Below are positions 44,351-53,972 of a stretch of DNA of 64,000 bases, piece after piece. The stretch comes from an uncultured Alistipes sp. (GTDB lineage: Bacteria > Bacteroidota > Bacteroidia > Bacteroidales > Rikenellaceae). Each line of letters starts with the position of its first letter. Within the stretch, counting starts at the first letter, position 1. The stretch is from NCBI RefSeq assembly GCF_910580175.1, contig NZ_CAJTXD010000003.1:1-64000 (forward strand), read 5' to 3'. The translations under genes were made by a program, and so were the position numbers. The notes below the pieces were generated by a model. It worked only from the letters and a program-made list of their open reading frames with translations, was not told the origin of the DNA and made no database searches.

Positions 44351-45790
44351 ATGAGAATGAAACCCGCAATATTCATATTGGCCACCCTGCTGGGGGGGGG
44401 AACGTTGTCGGAAAGTTCGGCCCAGGATACGAAAAACATCGTTCCCGACATATCGGTCGAGCGCTTCAAAATGGATCGCAGCGGCAGGTATCTGGCCGTG
44501 CGGATGGATGTGGACTGGTCGGAACTCCATGTGAACAGCAACCGCGCCGTGCTGCTCACACCGCGGTTCATAAACGGATCGGATTCGCTCGACCTGCCCT
44601 CGATCGGTATCTACGGACGCAGGCGCTACTACTATTATATGCGCAACGGCAGAGGCAACATCTCCGGAGAAAACGAAATCAGCCGCCGGGCCTCGCAAAA
44701 AACGAAAACCGTAAGCTACCATAATCCGATACCCTACGAAGAATGGATGAACGGAGCTGAACTGCGCTTCCATCGCAGCGACTGGGGATGCTGCCGCGCC
44801 ATAGTGGCCGAATACGACGGGCTGCTGGGACAGCACTCCGAAGCGTTCTTTCCCGAGTTGATCTACGTCCGGCCCGAAGCCGAGACGATGAAAAGCCGTT
44901 CGCTGTCGGGATCGGCATTCATCGACTTCCCGGTCGACGAAACCATCATCTATCCTGGATACCGCCAAAACATGGCGGAGCTGATCAAGATCCAGAGCAC
45001 CATCGACTCCGTACGCAACGACGAGGATATCTCGATCGTCTCGGTGTGGCTCAAAGGATACGCCTCGCCCGAAAGCCCCTATTGGCACAACAGACAACTG
45101 GCCATCGGACGTACGCAAGCGCTCAAGAAACACATCCGTCTGCTGTTCCATTTTACCGACAAGCAGATCATCACCGAGTACGAACCGGAAGACTGGGAGG
45201 GCCTGCGGCGCTACGTGGCGCAGTCCAGCCTGGCTCATCGCAAGGAAATACTCAAGATGATCGACAACAATCTTGAACCGGATGCCAAAGAAGCGAAAAT
45301 AAAATACACCTATCCGGAAGAATACCGTTTTCTGCTGCAACATTGTTATCCGGCCTTGCGCCATACGGACTATCGCATAGATTACAACATCCGCAGCTAC
45401 AACGACCCCGAGGAGATCAAACGCATCATGGCGGAACGTCCGGAAAAGTTGAGCCTGAACGAATTCTACCTGCTGGCACGGGAATACGAACCCGGAACGC
45501 AAGAATTTACCGACGTATTCGAAGCGGCGGTACGCATGTTTCCCGACGACGAGACCGCCAACCTCAACGCAGCCAACGCAGCCATGCGCCACGGCGACCT
45601 GAGCACGGCCGAAAACTACCTGACCAAGGCAGGAAGTTCTGCGGAAGCCGTCTATGCCCGAGGTGCGCTCGCCATACGGTCGAAGGATTACAGGACAGCG
45701 GTGCGCTGCATGAGGATGGCCCACGAAATGGGACTCCGGGCCGCAGAAATCATTCTTGCTGAATTACGGGGAAGAGGATACACGGAATGA
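44351..45790 (+). CDS. DUF3868/OmpA-like fimbrial accessory protein, contains a G9 tract
   Basis: The 479-residue protein has a signal peptide (MRMKPAIFILATLLGGGTLSES) and a DUF3868-type beta domain (about 28-150). An OmpA-like segment includes KGYASPESPYWHNRQLAIGR near residue 235, and the C-terminal helical repeats look like TPRs (LNAANAAMRHGDLSTAENYL). It may tie the fimbria to the cell wall. Nine G in a row (44392-44400) encode part of the signal peptide; with nine the frame is intact. It starts 5 bp after the DUF3575 gene and overlaps the next gene by 4 bp. The open frame extends 71 codons further upstream, but the ATG at 44351 gives a proper signal peptide. Confidence 0.82.
   Translation: MRMKPAIFILATLLGGGTLSESSAQDTKNIVPDISVERFKMDRSGRYLAVRMDVDWSELHVNSNRAVLLTPRFINGSDSLDLPSIGIYGRRRYYYYMRNGRGNISGENEISRRASQKTKTVSYHNPIPYEEWMNGAELRFHRSDWGCCRAIVAEYDGLLGQHSEAFFPELIYVRPEAETMKSRSLSGSAFIDFPVDETIIYPGYRQNMAELIKIQSTIDSVRNDEDISIVSVWLKGYASPESPYWHNRQLAIGRTQALKKHIRLLFHFTDKQIITEYEPEDWEGLRRYVAQSSLAHRKEILKMIDNNLEPDAKEAKIKYTYPEEYRFLLQHCYPALRHTDYRIDYNIRSYNDPEEIKRIMAERPEKLSLNEFYLLAREYEPGTQEFTDVFEAAVRMFPDDETANLNAANAAMRHGDLSTAENYLTKAGSSAEAVYARGALAIRSKDYRTAVRCMRMAHEMGLRAAEIILAELRGRGYTE
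44392..44400 (+). repeat. Homopolymeric G9 tract inside a fimbrial coding sequence
   Basis: Nine consecutive G encode the end of CTG, GGG, GGG and the start of GGA in the signal peptide of the DUF3868 gene. Gain or loss of one G would shift the frame about 15 codons after the start. Such tracts are classic slipped-strand switches. Confidence 0.85.
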
Positions 45791-47535
45791 TGAAACGGAT
45801 TGTTTTACTACTGTTCGGAACAATGGTTTTCAACTCGTGTTCCGAAGATGGAATGTCGGCAGGGAATGTTCCGGGAGACAACGAAAAGCCCCGCTTCCTG
45901 GCTGTCGGCATTACAAACCCGTCCATAACGAGTGCGAGGGAAACCCTCTTGTCGGACGACTACGAAACAGGATCGGGCAACGAGGACAAGATCAATTCGC
46001 TGAGATTCTATTTCTTCGACCACAACGGCGATCCGGCCCGCATAGGCATAACCGGCAGAAAGAACTATGCGGATTGCACGAAAATTACGTCGGAACCGGA
46101 AAGTACCCAGCCCAATGCAGAGAAACGGATGCAGGCGCTCGTTGCAATCAATGCCCAGGACGAACAGATCGCCGGCATCGGCTCTCTGGTGGCCATAGCC
46201 AACCATGAAACGGCGGCACTCGGAACGGACGCGCTGTCCCTCGGCGAACTCTGTGCAAGAATAGGCGAATACGATGCCGCCGGGAAAGGGAACGCCGAGA
46301 ACGCCAAAACGCGGCTCTTTCCGATGACCAGTTCATCCTACGCAGGAACGGACCGGCAGATTTGCACAACAACGATAACGCCCGAACACTTCTGCGAAAC
46401 GGAAGCCGATGCGATGAAGAACCCCGTGACCATCTACATAGAACGCGTGGTTGCAAAAACACGGCTGAAAACCGCATGGAATGCCGAAAACACCACCGTG
46501 ACAGAGGGTGTGGCATACAACGGCAGAACCTACACGGCCGTCAAACTGAAAGATGCCAAGGGCAGCGCCATCAAAGTAGGCGGGAAGCAGGTGCATGCTA
46601 TTTTCATCGGCTGGAACATTACCGGCAAGGCTGACAGATCGTATCTGTTCAAGAAAGTCAACACCGCGACGGCCTGGCAACTGGGCTGGGTATGGAATCA
46701 TCCTGCTCAATTCCGCTCCTATTGGGCGACGAACCCTGCCGACGTGGCGCTCAAACATATCGCCTATAATGAGATCGACACCGAATTCGGGGAAAACAAC
46801 GCAGCATACTGTCTGGAGAATGCGGCGGACGATTTCGACAACGGCACCAAGAAATCCTACGATCCCGACCAGGAGATCAGCAACCGCACGCAGGCAATCA
46901 TCGCCGCAGTATTGATAACGATCGACGCAACCAACAATGCCATCCCGGTCGACCTGGCAAGATGGCTCGGAACCGACTACACGGAAGAAGGGGCAAAGGC
47001 CACCATGCTGCACCTGGAGGCGAGCCAAATCTTCACGAAAGAAGAAGGTGCAGCCGCGAAGTTCGTTCCGATCAAACCGGAACACGTGGAATGGGTTACC
47101 GGCACCGAAGCCGGAACGGCGGATGACAAATCGGAAAACAGCGCAAGATACCTCAGCTACCTGCAACTGACGGACGAAGCCCGCAGTCTGCAATTCTATT
47201 CGGACACCACGGACGATGCCGCCATGACGCCGGAAGCCGTCGACGAGATACTCAAGAACCTGCCCGGCGCCAAAATATGGAAAAACGGGATGACATACTA
47301 CTACATAGAGTTGAAACACCTGGGTTCGGACGAACGGAAAGGGCTGTTCGGCGTGGTGCGCAACCACCTCTATGATGTCAACATCAATTCGGTGGTGGGC
47401 CTGGGCACTCCGGTCTACGATCCCGACGAAAAGATCGTCCCGCAAAAACCGGACAACGACGAAACCTACATCGCCGCAAAGGTCGATGTCCTTTCGTGGA
47501 GAGTGGCGAACAACGACTTCGACTTCGAGTGGTAA
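45787..47535 (+). CDS. Mfa1-like fimbrial major subunit
   Basis: The 582-residue protein has a lipoprotein signal peptide (MVFNSCSEDG lipobox, Cys near residue 18). It is a two-domain type V fimbrillin; the C-terminal part (GVVRNHLYDVNINSVVGLG, then DVLSWRVANNDFDFEW) is typical of Mfa1-family subunits. In Porphyromonas such subunits are exported as lipoproteins, clipped at an Arg, and joined by donor-strand exchange. It overlaps the previous gene by 4 bp. Confidence 0.85.
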   Translation: MMKRIVLLLFGTMVFNSCSEDGMSAGNVPGDNEKPRFLAVGITNPSITSARETLLSDDYETGSGNEDKINSLRFYFFDHNGDPARIGITGRKNYADCTKITSEPESTQPNAEKRMQALVAINAQDEQIAGIGSLVAIANHETAALGTDALSLGELCARIGEYDAAGKGNAENAKTRLFPMTSSSYAGTDRQICTTTITPEHFCETEADAMKNPVTIYIERVVAKTRLKTAWNAENTTVTEGVAYNGRTYTAVKLKDAKGSAIKVGGKQVHAIFIGWNITGKADRSYLFKKVNTATAWQLGWVWNHPAQFRSYWATNPADVALKHIAYNEIDTEFGENNAAYCLENAADDFDNGTKKSYDPDQEISNRTQAIIAAVLITIDATNNAIPVDLARWLGTDYTEEGAKATMLHLEASQIFTKEEGAAAKFVPIKPEHVEWVTGTEAGTADDKSENSARYLSYLQLTDEARSLQFYSDTTDDAAMTPEAVDEILKNLPGAKIWKNGMTYYYIELKHLGSDERKGLFGVVRNHLYDVNINSVVGLGTPVYDPDEKIVPQKPDNDETYIAAKVDVLSWRVANNDFDFEW

Positions 47536-47601
47536 CGACCCGAACGCCGGATACGCATGGCCCCGCGGCACATAAGTTATGAACCGATTATACGAGATGC
47601 A

Positions 47602-48675
47602 ATGAATATACTGCGCGGTATCAAATACCTTGGAACAGCGGCCGTCGCACTATTTGCGACTTTGTCCTGCAACGACCTGATCTACGAACACGAAGGGGAT
47701 TGCGACGTACGCTACCGACTGAAGTTCCGTTACGACATGAACCTGAAGTTCGCCGACGCGTTTGCCCACGAGGTAAAGTCGATCAGATTGTATGCCTTCG
47801 ACACGGCAGGAGAGCTGGTGTGGCAGGCGTCCGAACAGGGCGAAGCCCTCGCCGCCCAAGATTACGCCATGGAACTGGCCCTTGCCCCCGGAAACTATCG
47901 TCTGGTGGCATGGTGCGGACTGGGCGACGAAGAATCTTTCAGCCTGCCCGATGCAGCGGCGGCATGCACTCCCGAGGACTTGCACTGCCGGCTGAACTGC
48001 CTGGACGGAGCACCGGCCGAGACCCCGGACGGCCAGGCAGCGCCGGCCTGCTCCGACCAGGATCTGCGCCCGCTTTTCCACGGCATGATGGAGGTGGAAC
48101 TGCCGGAGGGCGTCGACGGGGAAGAACACACCTACGAAATGATCCTTACCAAGGATACGAACGTGTTCCGCGTAGTGTTGCAACATCTTTCGGGCGAAGA
48201 TATCGTTGCCGAAGATTTCGAATTCTGCATAGAAGACTGCAACGGATGGCTGGCCTGCGACAACTCGCTGCTGCAAGACGCCCAGGTCGAATACCGCCCG
48301 TGGGCGGTTTACTCGGGAGAGGCAGGCGTGGGTGCCGGACGCGCTATAACCACCGTAAAGGTCGTGGTAGCGGAACTGACCGTAAACCGGCTCTTCGTAA
48401 GGGACTGGACAAAATACCGACGCCCTGCCCTGACGATACGCACCGCTGCGGACGGAGAACTCGTCGCCTCTGTTCCGATCATCGATTACGCCCTGCTGGT
48501 AAAGGGCGAACACTACAAACAGATGGACGACCAAGAATATCTCGACCGGGCGGACGAATACAACATGACATTCTTCCTCGATGCGAACAATCGCTGGACA
48601 AGCACCATGATACAGATACTCTCCTGGCGGGTGGTGGTCAACAATTCGAATCTGAACGCACAAACGGTTTTTTGA
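47602..48675 (+). CDS. Mfa2/FimB-like fimbrial anchor lipoprotein
   Basis: The 357-residue protein has a lipobox (LFATLSCNDL). It then has the family opening YRLKFRYDMNLKFADAFAHEV, in which Mfa2/FimB proteins share a RVxFxYDxNxKFADAF-like stretch. These proteins anchor the fimbria to the outer membrane and limit its length. The ATG at 47602 is chosen because it begins the signal peptide; the frame is open further upstream. It follows the Mfa1-like gene after 66 bp. Confidence 0.85.
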   Translation: MNILRGIKYLGTAAVALFATLSCNDLIYEHEGDCDVRYRLKFRYDMNLKFADAFAHEVKSIRLYAFDTAGELVWQASEQGEALAAQDYAMELALAPGNYRLVAWCGLGDEESFSLPDAAAACTPEDLHCRLNCLDGAPAETPDGQAAPACSDQDLRPLFHGMMEVELPEGVDGEEHTYEMILTKDTNVFRVVLQHLSGEDIVAEDFEFCIEDCNGWLACDNSLLQDAQVEYRPWAVYSGEAGVGAGRAITTVKVVVAELTVNRLFVRDWTKYRRPALTIRTAADGELVASVPIIDYALLVKGEHYKQMDDQEYLDRADEYNMTFFLDANNRWTSTMIQILSWRVVVNNSNLNAQTVF

Positions 48676-48683
48676 GAGACACG

Positions 48684-49850
48684 ATGAAACGTTTTTCGCA
48701 CCATATCATCAAGCTGGCATCGGCATGCTGCCTGATCGCGGCAGCCCCGGCTTGCAGCACCCGGGAGGCCGGTCTCGCAGACGAACCGCAGCGGGACGAA
48801 GGCAGGGTGCGGCTCGGACTGACCGCCGAAATTCTCGGCGAGGCGCGCAGCGGCGAGGCGGCCGGGCTGCCGGACAACGAAAAAATGCACACCCTGCGTA
48901 TCGTCATCCTGCATCCGGACGGTACGGTGGAGCACAACCAGTTCATCGACTTCGGTCACGGCATGTTCTCGGAATATACCCAGGTCATGGAGGTGCAGAA
49001 AAACGAGAAAAAGACTATCTACCTGATCGCCAACGAAACCAGCATCTCTACTGATCTGCATGCGGCGCTCGGAACCTACACGGCCGGCAAGAATGATTTC
49101 AAGAATGCGGTCGACGATCTGGTCTTCACGCCCGACTACACCCAGCCGCTTCCCATGAGTTCCAAGTACGAAGTCGAAATCCGGGAAGAAGCCCAGAAAG
49201 AATGCCGATTTTACCTGGTTCATGCCGCTGCGAAATTTACTTTCCGCTTCATCAACAAACGCGAAGGCGCCGTGGCGGTAAACAGCGTGGCCGTGGCGGA
49301 GATCGCCGAAAAAAGCTACCTGCTGCCCCGCAAGATCGCACCGACGATGAAATTTCAAGAAACGGAAGGAGGCGCAGTCGAAGAATTGTATTGGATCGAG
49401 TGGCTGAAGAAAGTATCGGACGAAGCCCAACAAAATCCGGACGACAAGGAACTGGCGGACAAGAGAGGATGGATCCAAGACTACGACATCCCCCCGACGA
49501 CGCACCGGACTGCGGTCATGGAGGCACCCCAGGAATTCCGGGTCGCAGGGCTTACCTACGACATGGGGGTGCCCAAACCGGGCCTTGCCACGTATCCGGC
49601 ATTCTATCTTCCAGAAAGCAAAGACCTGAAAGACTCCTCGAACCCGTATGGAGAACAAGAATATACCCTGACGCTGCATGTGACCGATGCCAACAACGCA
49701 AAGAAGACGTTCAGCCGCCCTTTCGACAACCTGAAAGCCCTTTTCCGCAACACCCACGTCGCGGTGGACATTACCTTTCTTGAAAAAGGGATTCAGGTGG
49801 ACGTGACGCCTTACAGCGAAGTTGTCCTCGAACCCGAATTCGGATTGTAA
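48684..49850 (+). CDS. Second fimbrillin-like lipoprotein (accessory subunit)
   Basis: The 388-residue protein has a lipobox (LIAAAPACSTREAG) and a beta-rich fold. Near its end it has FRNTHVAVDITFLEKGIQVD, where fimbrillins carry RNTHYxVxITF. It is likely a minor or adaptor subunit of the same fimbria. It begins 8 bp after the Mfa2-like gene. Confidence 0.78.
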   Translation: MKRFSHHIIKLASACCLIAAAPACSTREAGLADEPQRDEGRVRLGLTAEILGEARSGEAAGLPDNEKMHTLRIVILHPDGTVEHNQFIDFGHGMFSEYTQVMEVQKNEKKTIYLIANETSISTDLHAALGTYTAGKNDFKNAVDDLVFTPDYTQPLPMSSKYEVEIREEAQKECRFYLVHAAAKFTFRFINKREGAVAVNSVAVAEIAEKSYLLPRKIAPTMKFQETEGGAVEELYWIEWLKKVSDEAQQNPDDKELADKRGWIQDYDIPPTTHRTAVMEAPQEFRVAGLTYDMGVPKPGLATYPAFYLPESKDLKDSSNPYGEQEYTLTLHVTDANNAKKTFSRPFDNLKALFRNTHVAVDITFLEKGIQVDVTPYSEVVLEPEFGL

Positions 49851-49870
49851 ACGCTAAAAAGCAAACCTCG

Positions 49871-52800
49871 ATGAAACGTCGGATACCATCTATTTTTCTT
49901 TGTGCGGCAATTCTTGCCGCAACGAGCTGCCGCAACGATTTCATGACGGACGACACCGCCTTCGGGAAAGGCAAGGCCACAATATCCGCCGCTGCGGATT
50001 TCGAGCCTATGTCGGCGGGACTTGCGCAGACGAGAACCGCGGGCGACGCGATCAAAGATATCGGCAGTCTGCATGTGCTGCTGTACGACTACGACAGCGA
50101 AAGCCTGGTAAAAAGCTGGGAAATAACCGAATATCAACTCAACGACATCGACCGGAGCGACGCAGACGCAGAAAACGGGCAAGCGGCGGAAGCATCGACC
50201 AAACGGGCCTCTTTCGATTTGGCCGACATAGACTTCGGCAAATACCGGATGTATGCGGTAGCGAACATTCCCGATCTGCTGGAAGCCCATGCCGAAGCGA
50301 TAAAAACCGTAGACCGGCTCAAGAGTCTGCCGCTCACATGGGATGCCCAGGAGATCAGTAAAAACGGTCAGATGATCGGGTATTTCACAAAAAACGCCTC
50401 AACACAACCCGAAGACCAACCGCTCGTGATCGACGAAAAGGAGACCCGTCTGCATGCCTGGCTGCGCCGGGCGGCTTCCAAGTTGACGATCGCCTACGAT
50501 GGCAGCGCGCTGAAAGAGGGCGTTTTCATATACATCAAATCGGCACAGATCAAGGACATACCCTCGCAATGCTATTTGGGAAAAGATAACAATGTCGGAG
50601 GCGAAGGGTATGCGCTGGCCTATCCTGCACAAGGGCCGGACATGCCCGACGGAGAGAAAATCCTATATTACGAAGGGGAAGAACCCCAAGTCTTCGACTC
50701 CGACTACACCGGCCCCCGCATCACGGTCGGAACCCCCGAATACGGCTCCCACGGCGAAAAAGACGCCGCCTTGTTCTTTTATGAAAACATGCAGGGAACG
50801 GGCCGGGACAAACGGCAGGATGCAGACGGAAACGGCATGGCGGACGCACCGGGACTGCCGGGAGACGCGACATACCGGCTCAAAGACGACAAGCCTTACG
50901 GCACATACGTAGAGGTCGAAGCCTACTATGTCTCCATCAATCCGGAAGAACAAGGCAGCGGCCGGATCGTCTATCGCTTCATGCTGGGGCAAGATACAGA
51001 AAAAGACTACAACGCCAAGCGCAACTGCCACTACAAACTGACGCTGAAATTCAAGAACTTCGCCAACGATGCGGACTGGCACATCGAATACCGGAAACCC
51101 AAACCGGGAGTGACGACGCCCGAACCCTATTATATTTCCTATCTGTACAACCACGCTTTGATGTACCCCATCAAGATCAACACCGGCGGAAGGAAAATCG
51201 AATACATAAAGGCCGAAATTACCGACAACCGCTGGGCGCCCCACAATGCCTATCAGGAAATGTACTACCACCAGATGGACATCCCGAACGAAAACCAATG
51301 GAACGGTTTCCTCTCGCTGCACGAAACGACCAAGACATATATCGAGGGCAACAAGCCCTACACCCGTTTGTCGAACAAGGCATACTATGAAACGCCGCCC
51401 AGGCGGGGCGAACGCGAATACCGGGATTTCTCGGAGGGAGAACACACGACCGAGGGCGACGTAAGCACCGACATTTACCGTGTGGAGAAGCACCCGACGG
51501 AAGAAGATACATACACGGTATACATCCCCATGTACACGCGGGCCAAGCAGCTGATCAAAGGAACCGGCTACACGGGCAACAACCCCTACGTGGCATACCA
51601 GCGGAAAGCGAACGTGAAGATCACGACCAAGCTGGAAGGACTGGAACCGCCGTTCGAAAACCATGCGACCATCTACCAGGTGCGCCGCATCGTGAATCCC
51701 AAGGGAATCTACCGCAGCTCGCACAACAACAAGTCGTTCCATGTCGTGCTGAAGCGGCTGCCGCAAGAAAATGCGGAATACTTCGAGACCTTCCAATCAG
51801 AAGGTCCCTGGAAAGCCTACCTGGCCAAAAAACACAACGGCGACGGCATCGAACTTTCCGGAACTCCCGGGAAATCGGAATACCTCAACGACACCATATA
51901 CGGCAAAACGGGAACGGAAATCGATTTTACCGTAGACTTTTCCCCCGGAGGCCCAGGAAACCACTATGCCATTATCCGGGTCGAATATCACAACTATACT
52001 TGCCACCACATGATATTCGTAAGGCAAGGCAACGAACCCGACAATCTGATCGATGGCGGTGCGGCATGGTATGCCGAGAACATGGTAACAAGAACCGAAC
52101 GCGCAAACACCCCGCTGGAAGAAGGCTCGCTGTTCAAACTGGGCAACTGGAACGATCCGATCGACGCCCTGAACAACAAAAACTCGAAATCCGTCTGGAC
52201 CCATGTCGTACCCTCCGATTTCAAGCTGCTGCCGGAAGACGGCTTTACCATCGTCGGGAAAAACGAAAAAAAGAAATGGAACGAGATAACCACGAACGTC
52301 AACCCAGACACTCCGCAAATCCCGGTTCCGTTCGAAGACCCCGGCACCGACATGCGGGTCGCCGGATGGGAAGACTATGAAGCCCTGTACTATAACGAAC
52401 ATATAGAACAAGGCTACGGCATTCTGTACGGAGACGGCGCGACAGCGACCGCCGATCACATAAACGACGCATACGGCTACGACTACACCCAAGAAAAATC
52501 CGGCCACGGAATGCGCGGCTGCTTCGTATACAACAAAAACACCGGCAAGAACCTGTTCTTCCCGATAGGCGCCTCGGGCTACGGCCACAGAAGACACGCG
52601 GAAGGCGGCATCCTGAGGTACGCTTCGGGGCAGACCGACTATTTTGCCACGCACCCCATTCCGGTCAATCCCCAAGACGGCATCTACACCTATCCCAACG
52701 GTGTGGCGGACGCTCCGCTGTTCCACGACATCTACATGCGGCCGGGCGCCGTGTATTGGTACCGGACGCAAGGAGGCACAATCCCCTATGGCCCGTATGT

Positions 52801-52903
52801 CGGCTGGGACATCAACTATTTTACGTTCGACTTCTTCCCCATAGGCAGCTACTCCCTGGAAAGCCGCCAGGACGCATGCTTTATACGCTGCGTCAAGAAA
52901 TGA
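49871..52903 (+). CDS. Large fimbrial tip-adhesin candidate, DUF4906-type
   Basis: The 1010-residue protein has a lipobox (LAATSCRNDF). Its N-terminal fimbrillin-like region has LHVLLYDYDSESLV and RNCHYKLTLKFKNFANDADW; DUF4906-like proteins sit at this place in such operons. A very Tyr-, Gly- and Asn-rich C-terminal half (from about residue 500) follows, with no repeats I recognise. Its size and last position suggest an adhesive tip subunit. The ligand is unknown. Confidence 0.75.
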   Translation: MKRRIPSIFLCAAILAATSCRNDFMTDDTAFGKGKATISAAADFEPMSAGLAQTRTAGDAIKDIGSLHVLLYDYDSESLVKSWEITEYQLNDIDRSDADAENGQAAEASTKRASFDLADIDFGKYRMYAVANIPDLLEAHAEAIKTVDRLKSLPLTWDAQEISKNGQMIGYFTKNASTQPEDQPLVIDEKETRLHAWLRRAASKLTIAYDGSALKEGVFIYIKSAQIKDIPSQCYLGKDNNVGGEGYALAYPAQGPDMPDGEKILYYEGEEPQVFDSDYTGPRITVGTPEYGSHGEKDAALFFYENMQGTGRDKRQDADGNGMADAPGLPGDATYRLKDDKPYGTYVEVEAYYVSINPEEQGSGRIVYRFMLGQDTEKDYNAKRNCHYKLTLKFKNFANDADWHIEYRKPKPGVTTPEPYYISYLYNHALMYPIKINTGGRKIEYIKAEITDNRWAPHNAYQEMYYHQMDIPNENQWNGFLSLHETTKTYIEGNKPYTRLSNKAYYETPPRRGEREYRDFSEGEHTTEGDVSTDIYRVEKHPTEEDTYTVYIPMYTRAKQLIKGTGYTGNNPYVAYQRKANVKITTKLEGLEPPFENHATIYQVRRIVNPKGIYRSSHNNKSFHVVLKRLPQENAEYFETFQSEGPWKAYLAKKHNGDGIELSGTPGKSEYLNDTIYGKTGTEIDFTVDFSPGGPGNHYAIIRVEYHNYTCHHMIFVRQGNEPDNLIDGGAAWYAENMVTRTERANTPLEEGSLFKLGNWNDPIDALNNKNSKSVWTHVVPSDFKLLPEDGFTIVGKNEKKKWNEITTNVNPDTPQIPVPFEDPGTDMRVAGWEDYEALYYNEHIEQGYGILYGDGATATADHINDAYGYDYTQEKSGHGMRGCFVYNKNTGKNLFFPIGASGYGHRRHAEGGILRYASGQTDYFATHPIPVNPQDGIYTYPNGVADAPLFHDIYMRPGAVYWYRTQGGTIPYGPYVGWDINYFTFDFFPIGSYSLESRQDACFIRCVKK

Positions 52904-52959
52904 CGACGGAACGGAGACACCTTATTTCTCCTCGCACCCGGAACTATGGATATTTCGCC

Positions 52960-53400
52960 GACGCCCTTGCCATAAAAATGAGAAGCCGCGGTTCCGCCAT
53001 CGACCAGAAAGTCGGAACCCGTAATGAACGTTCCGCGGTCGCTCATCAACAATTCGGCGGCATTGGCGACCTCGTCGCCGTCCCGGGACGACCGGCAGGA
53101 TAAGCGGCGAACATGTGCTTGTAGAAATCGCCGCGCGGCCCGTTGAACTCGTCCAAAGCGAGGGGCGTGACGATGATACCAATCGAGTTCGAGCAGTCGC
53201 TCGGACGGCGCAATAGCAAGCATCGCATCTTCTTCCAGCATGAGGGCCGGCAATCCGATGGCCCGACTGGCTGGAAATAGTCACTCCTGCCCCACCGGCT
53301 CCGATCATTGCCCCCACTACTTCTTCGAACAACACCGCCGTACCTTAAAGATCGACTTTCAATATTGTTTCGACAGGGATTTGGCCAAGAGAAACTGCCG
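52960..53400 (-). pseudogene. Decayed short-chain dehydrogenase/reductase
   Basis: Read on the minus strand, pieces of one SDR enzyme lie in order but in different frames. They are LFEEVVGAMIGAGGAGVTIS (near 53335-53260), AMLAIAPSERLLEL, then GIIVTPLALDEFNGPRGDFY, then DEVANAAELLMSDRGTFITG and the final SDFLVDGGTAAS near 52960. At least three frameshifts and one in-frame stop (TAA before GTAVLFEE) break it. The N-terminal Rossmann segment is missing. Confidence 0.7.
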
Positions 53401-53613
53401 CATTGACAAGCAGAAAATGACAGAGAAAGCGAGATATGTGCAATATGGGTGGCTACAAAGTTTGAAAGCACAAAGAGTAGAGTATTGAGAATAAAATAAT
53501 GCAACCCAATCCGGCTAAATCGCGATCAATTTTCAGACCGTCGAAAACAGGTCCCGAATAAGGAGTGTGAAACTTGCTTTCTATTACCTCAATCTGTATT
53601 ACCCCAAAAACAA

Positions 53614-53650
53614 AAAAAACCTTACATATCATTGATACATAAGGTTTTTA
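53614..53650. terminator. Terminator-like hairpin
   Basis: AAAACCTTA and TAAGGTTTT flank a partly paired middle (two mismatches), with A and T runs on either side, so it can act in both directions. The remaining DNA from 53401 to 53924 shows no gene. Confidence 0.55.
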
Positions 53651-53736
53651 CTTCTTGTTACCTTCTTTTTCAAAGGCACTTTGAACGGGAAACGGGACTG
53701 CGGCAACGATCGAATGCAGATTTAGGCTAACAAACT

Positions 53737-53783
53737 GACCGTTTGTGATATATGCACATTTATGCCGTATTCTGCAAACGGTC
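53737..53783 (+). repeat. Inverted repeat upstream of the integrase
   Basis: GACCGTTTG (53737-53745) and CAAACGGTC (53775-53783) form a 9-bp inverted repeat with a 29-bp middle. A GTTAAC pair lies at 53821-53826 and 53832-53837. Both lie in non-coding DNA just upstream of the integrase promoter and may be protein-binding sites for recombination. Confidence 0.5.
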
Positions 53784-53924
53784 GGTTGAGCACTTCAAAG
53801 CATCGAAAAGCAGGAGTTCGGTTAACAAATCGTTAACGGCGATTCGGCAGCCGAAGAATCGGTCAGAGGACTCGATTTATTTCTGCAATGTATTCTTATT
53901 CACTGTTTTGCGTAACTCTTCGTA

Positions 53925-53955
53925 TTGATTCTGAACTCATAACCGGTTAACTTTG
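53925..53955 (+). promoter_or_regulatory. Integrase promoter
   Basis: TTG (53925-53927), a 20-bp spacer and TAACTTTG (53948-53955) lie 17 bp upstream of the ATG. Confidence 0.6.
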
Positions 53956-53972
53956 CAATCTGTAAAACTGTT

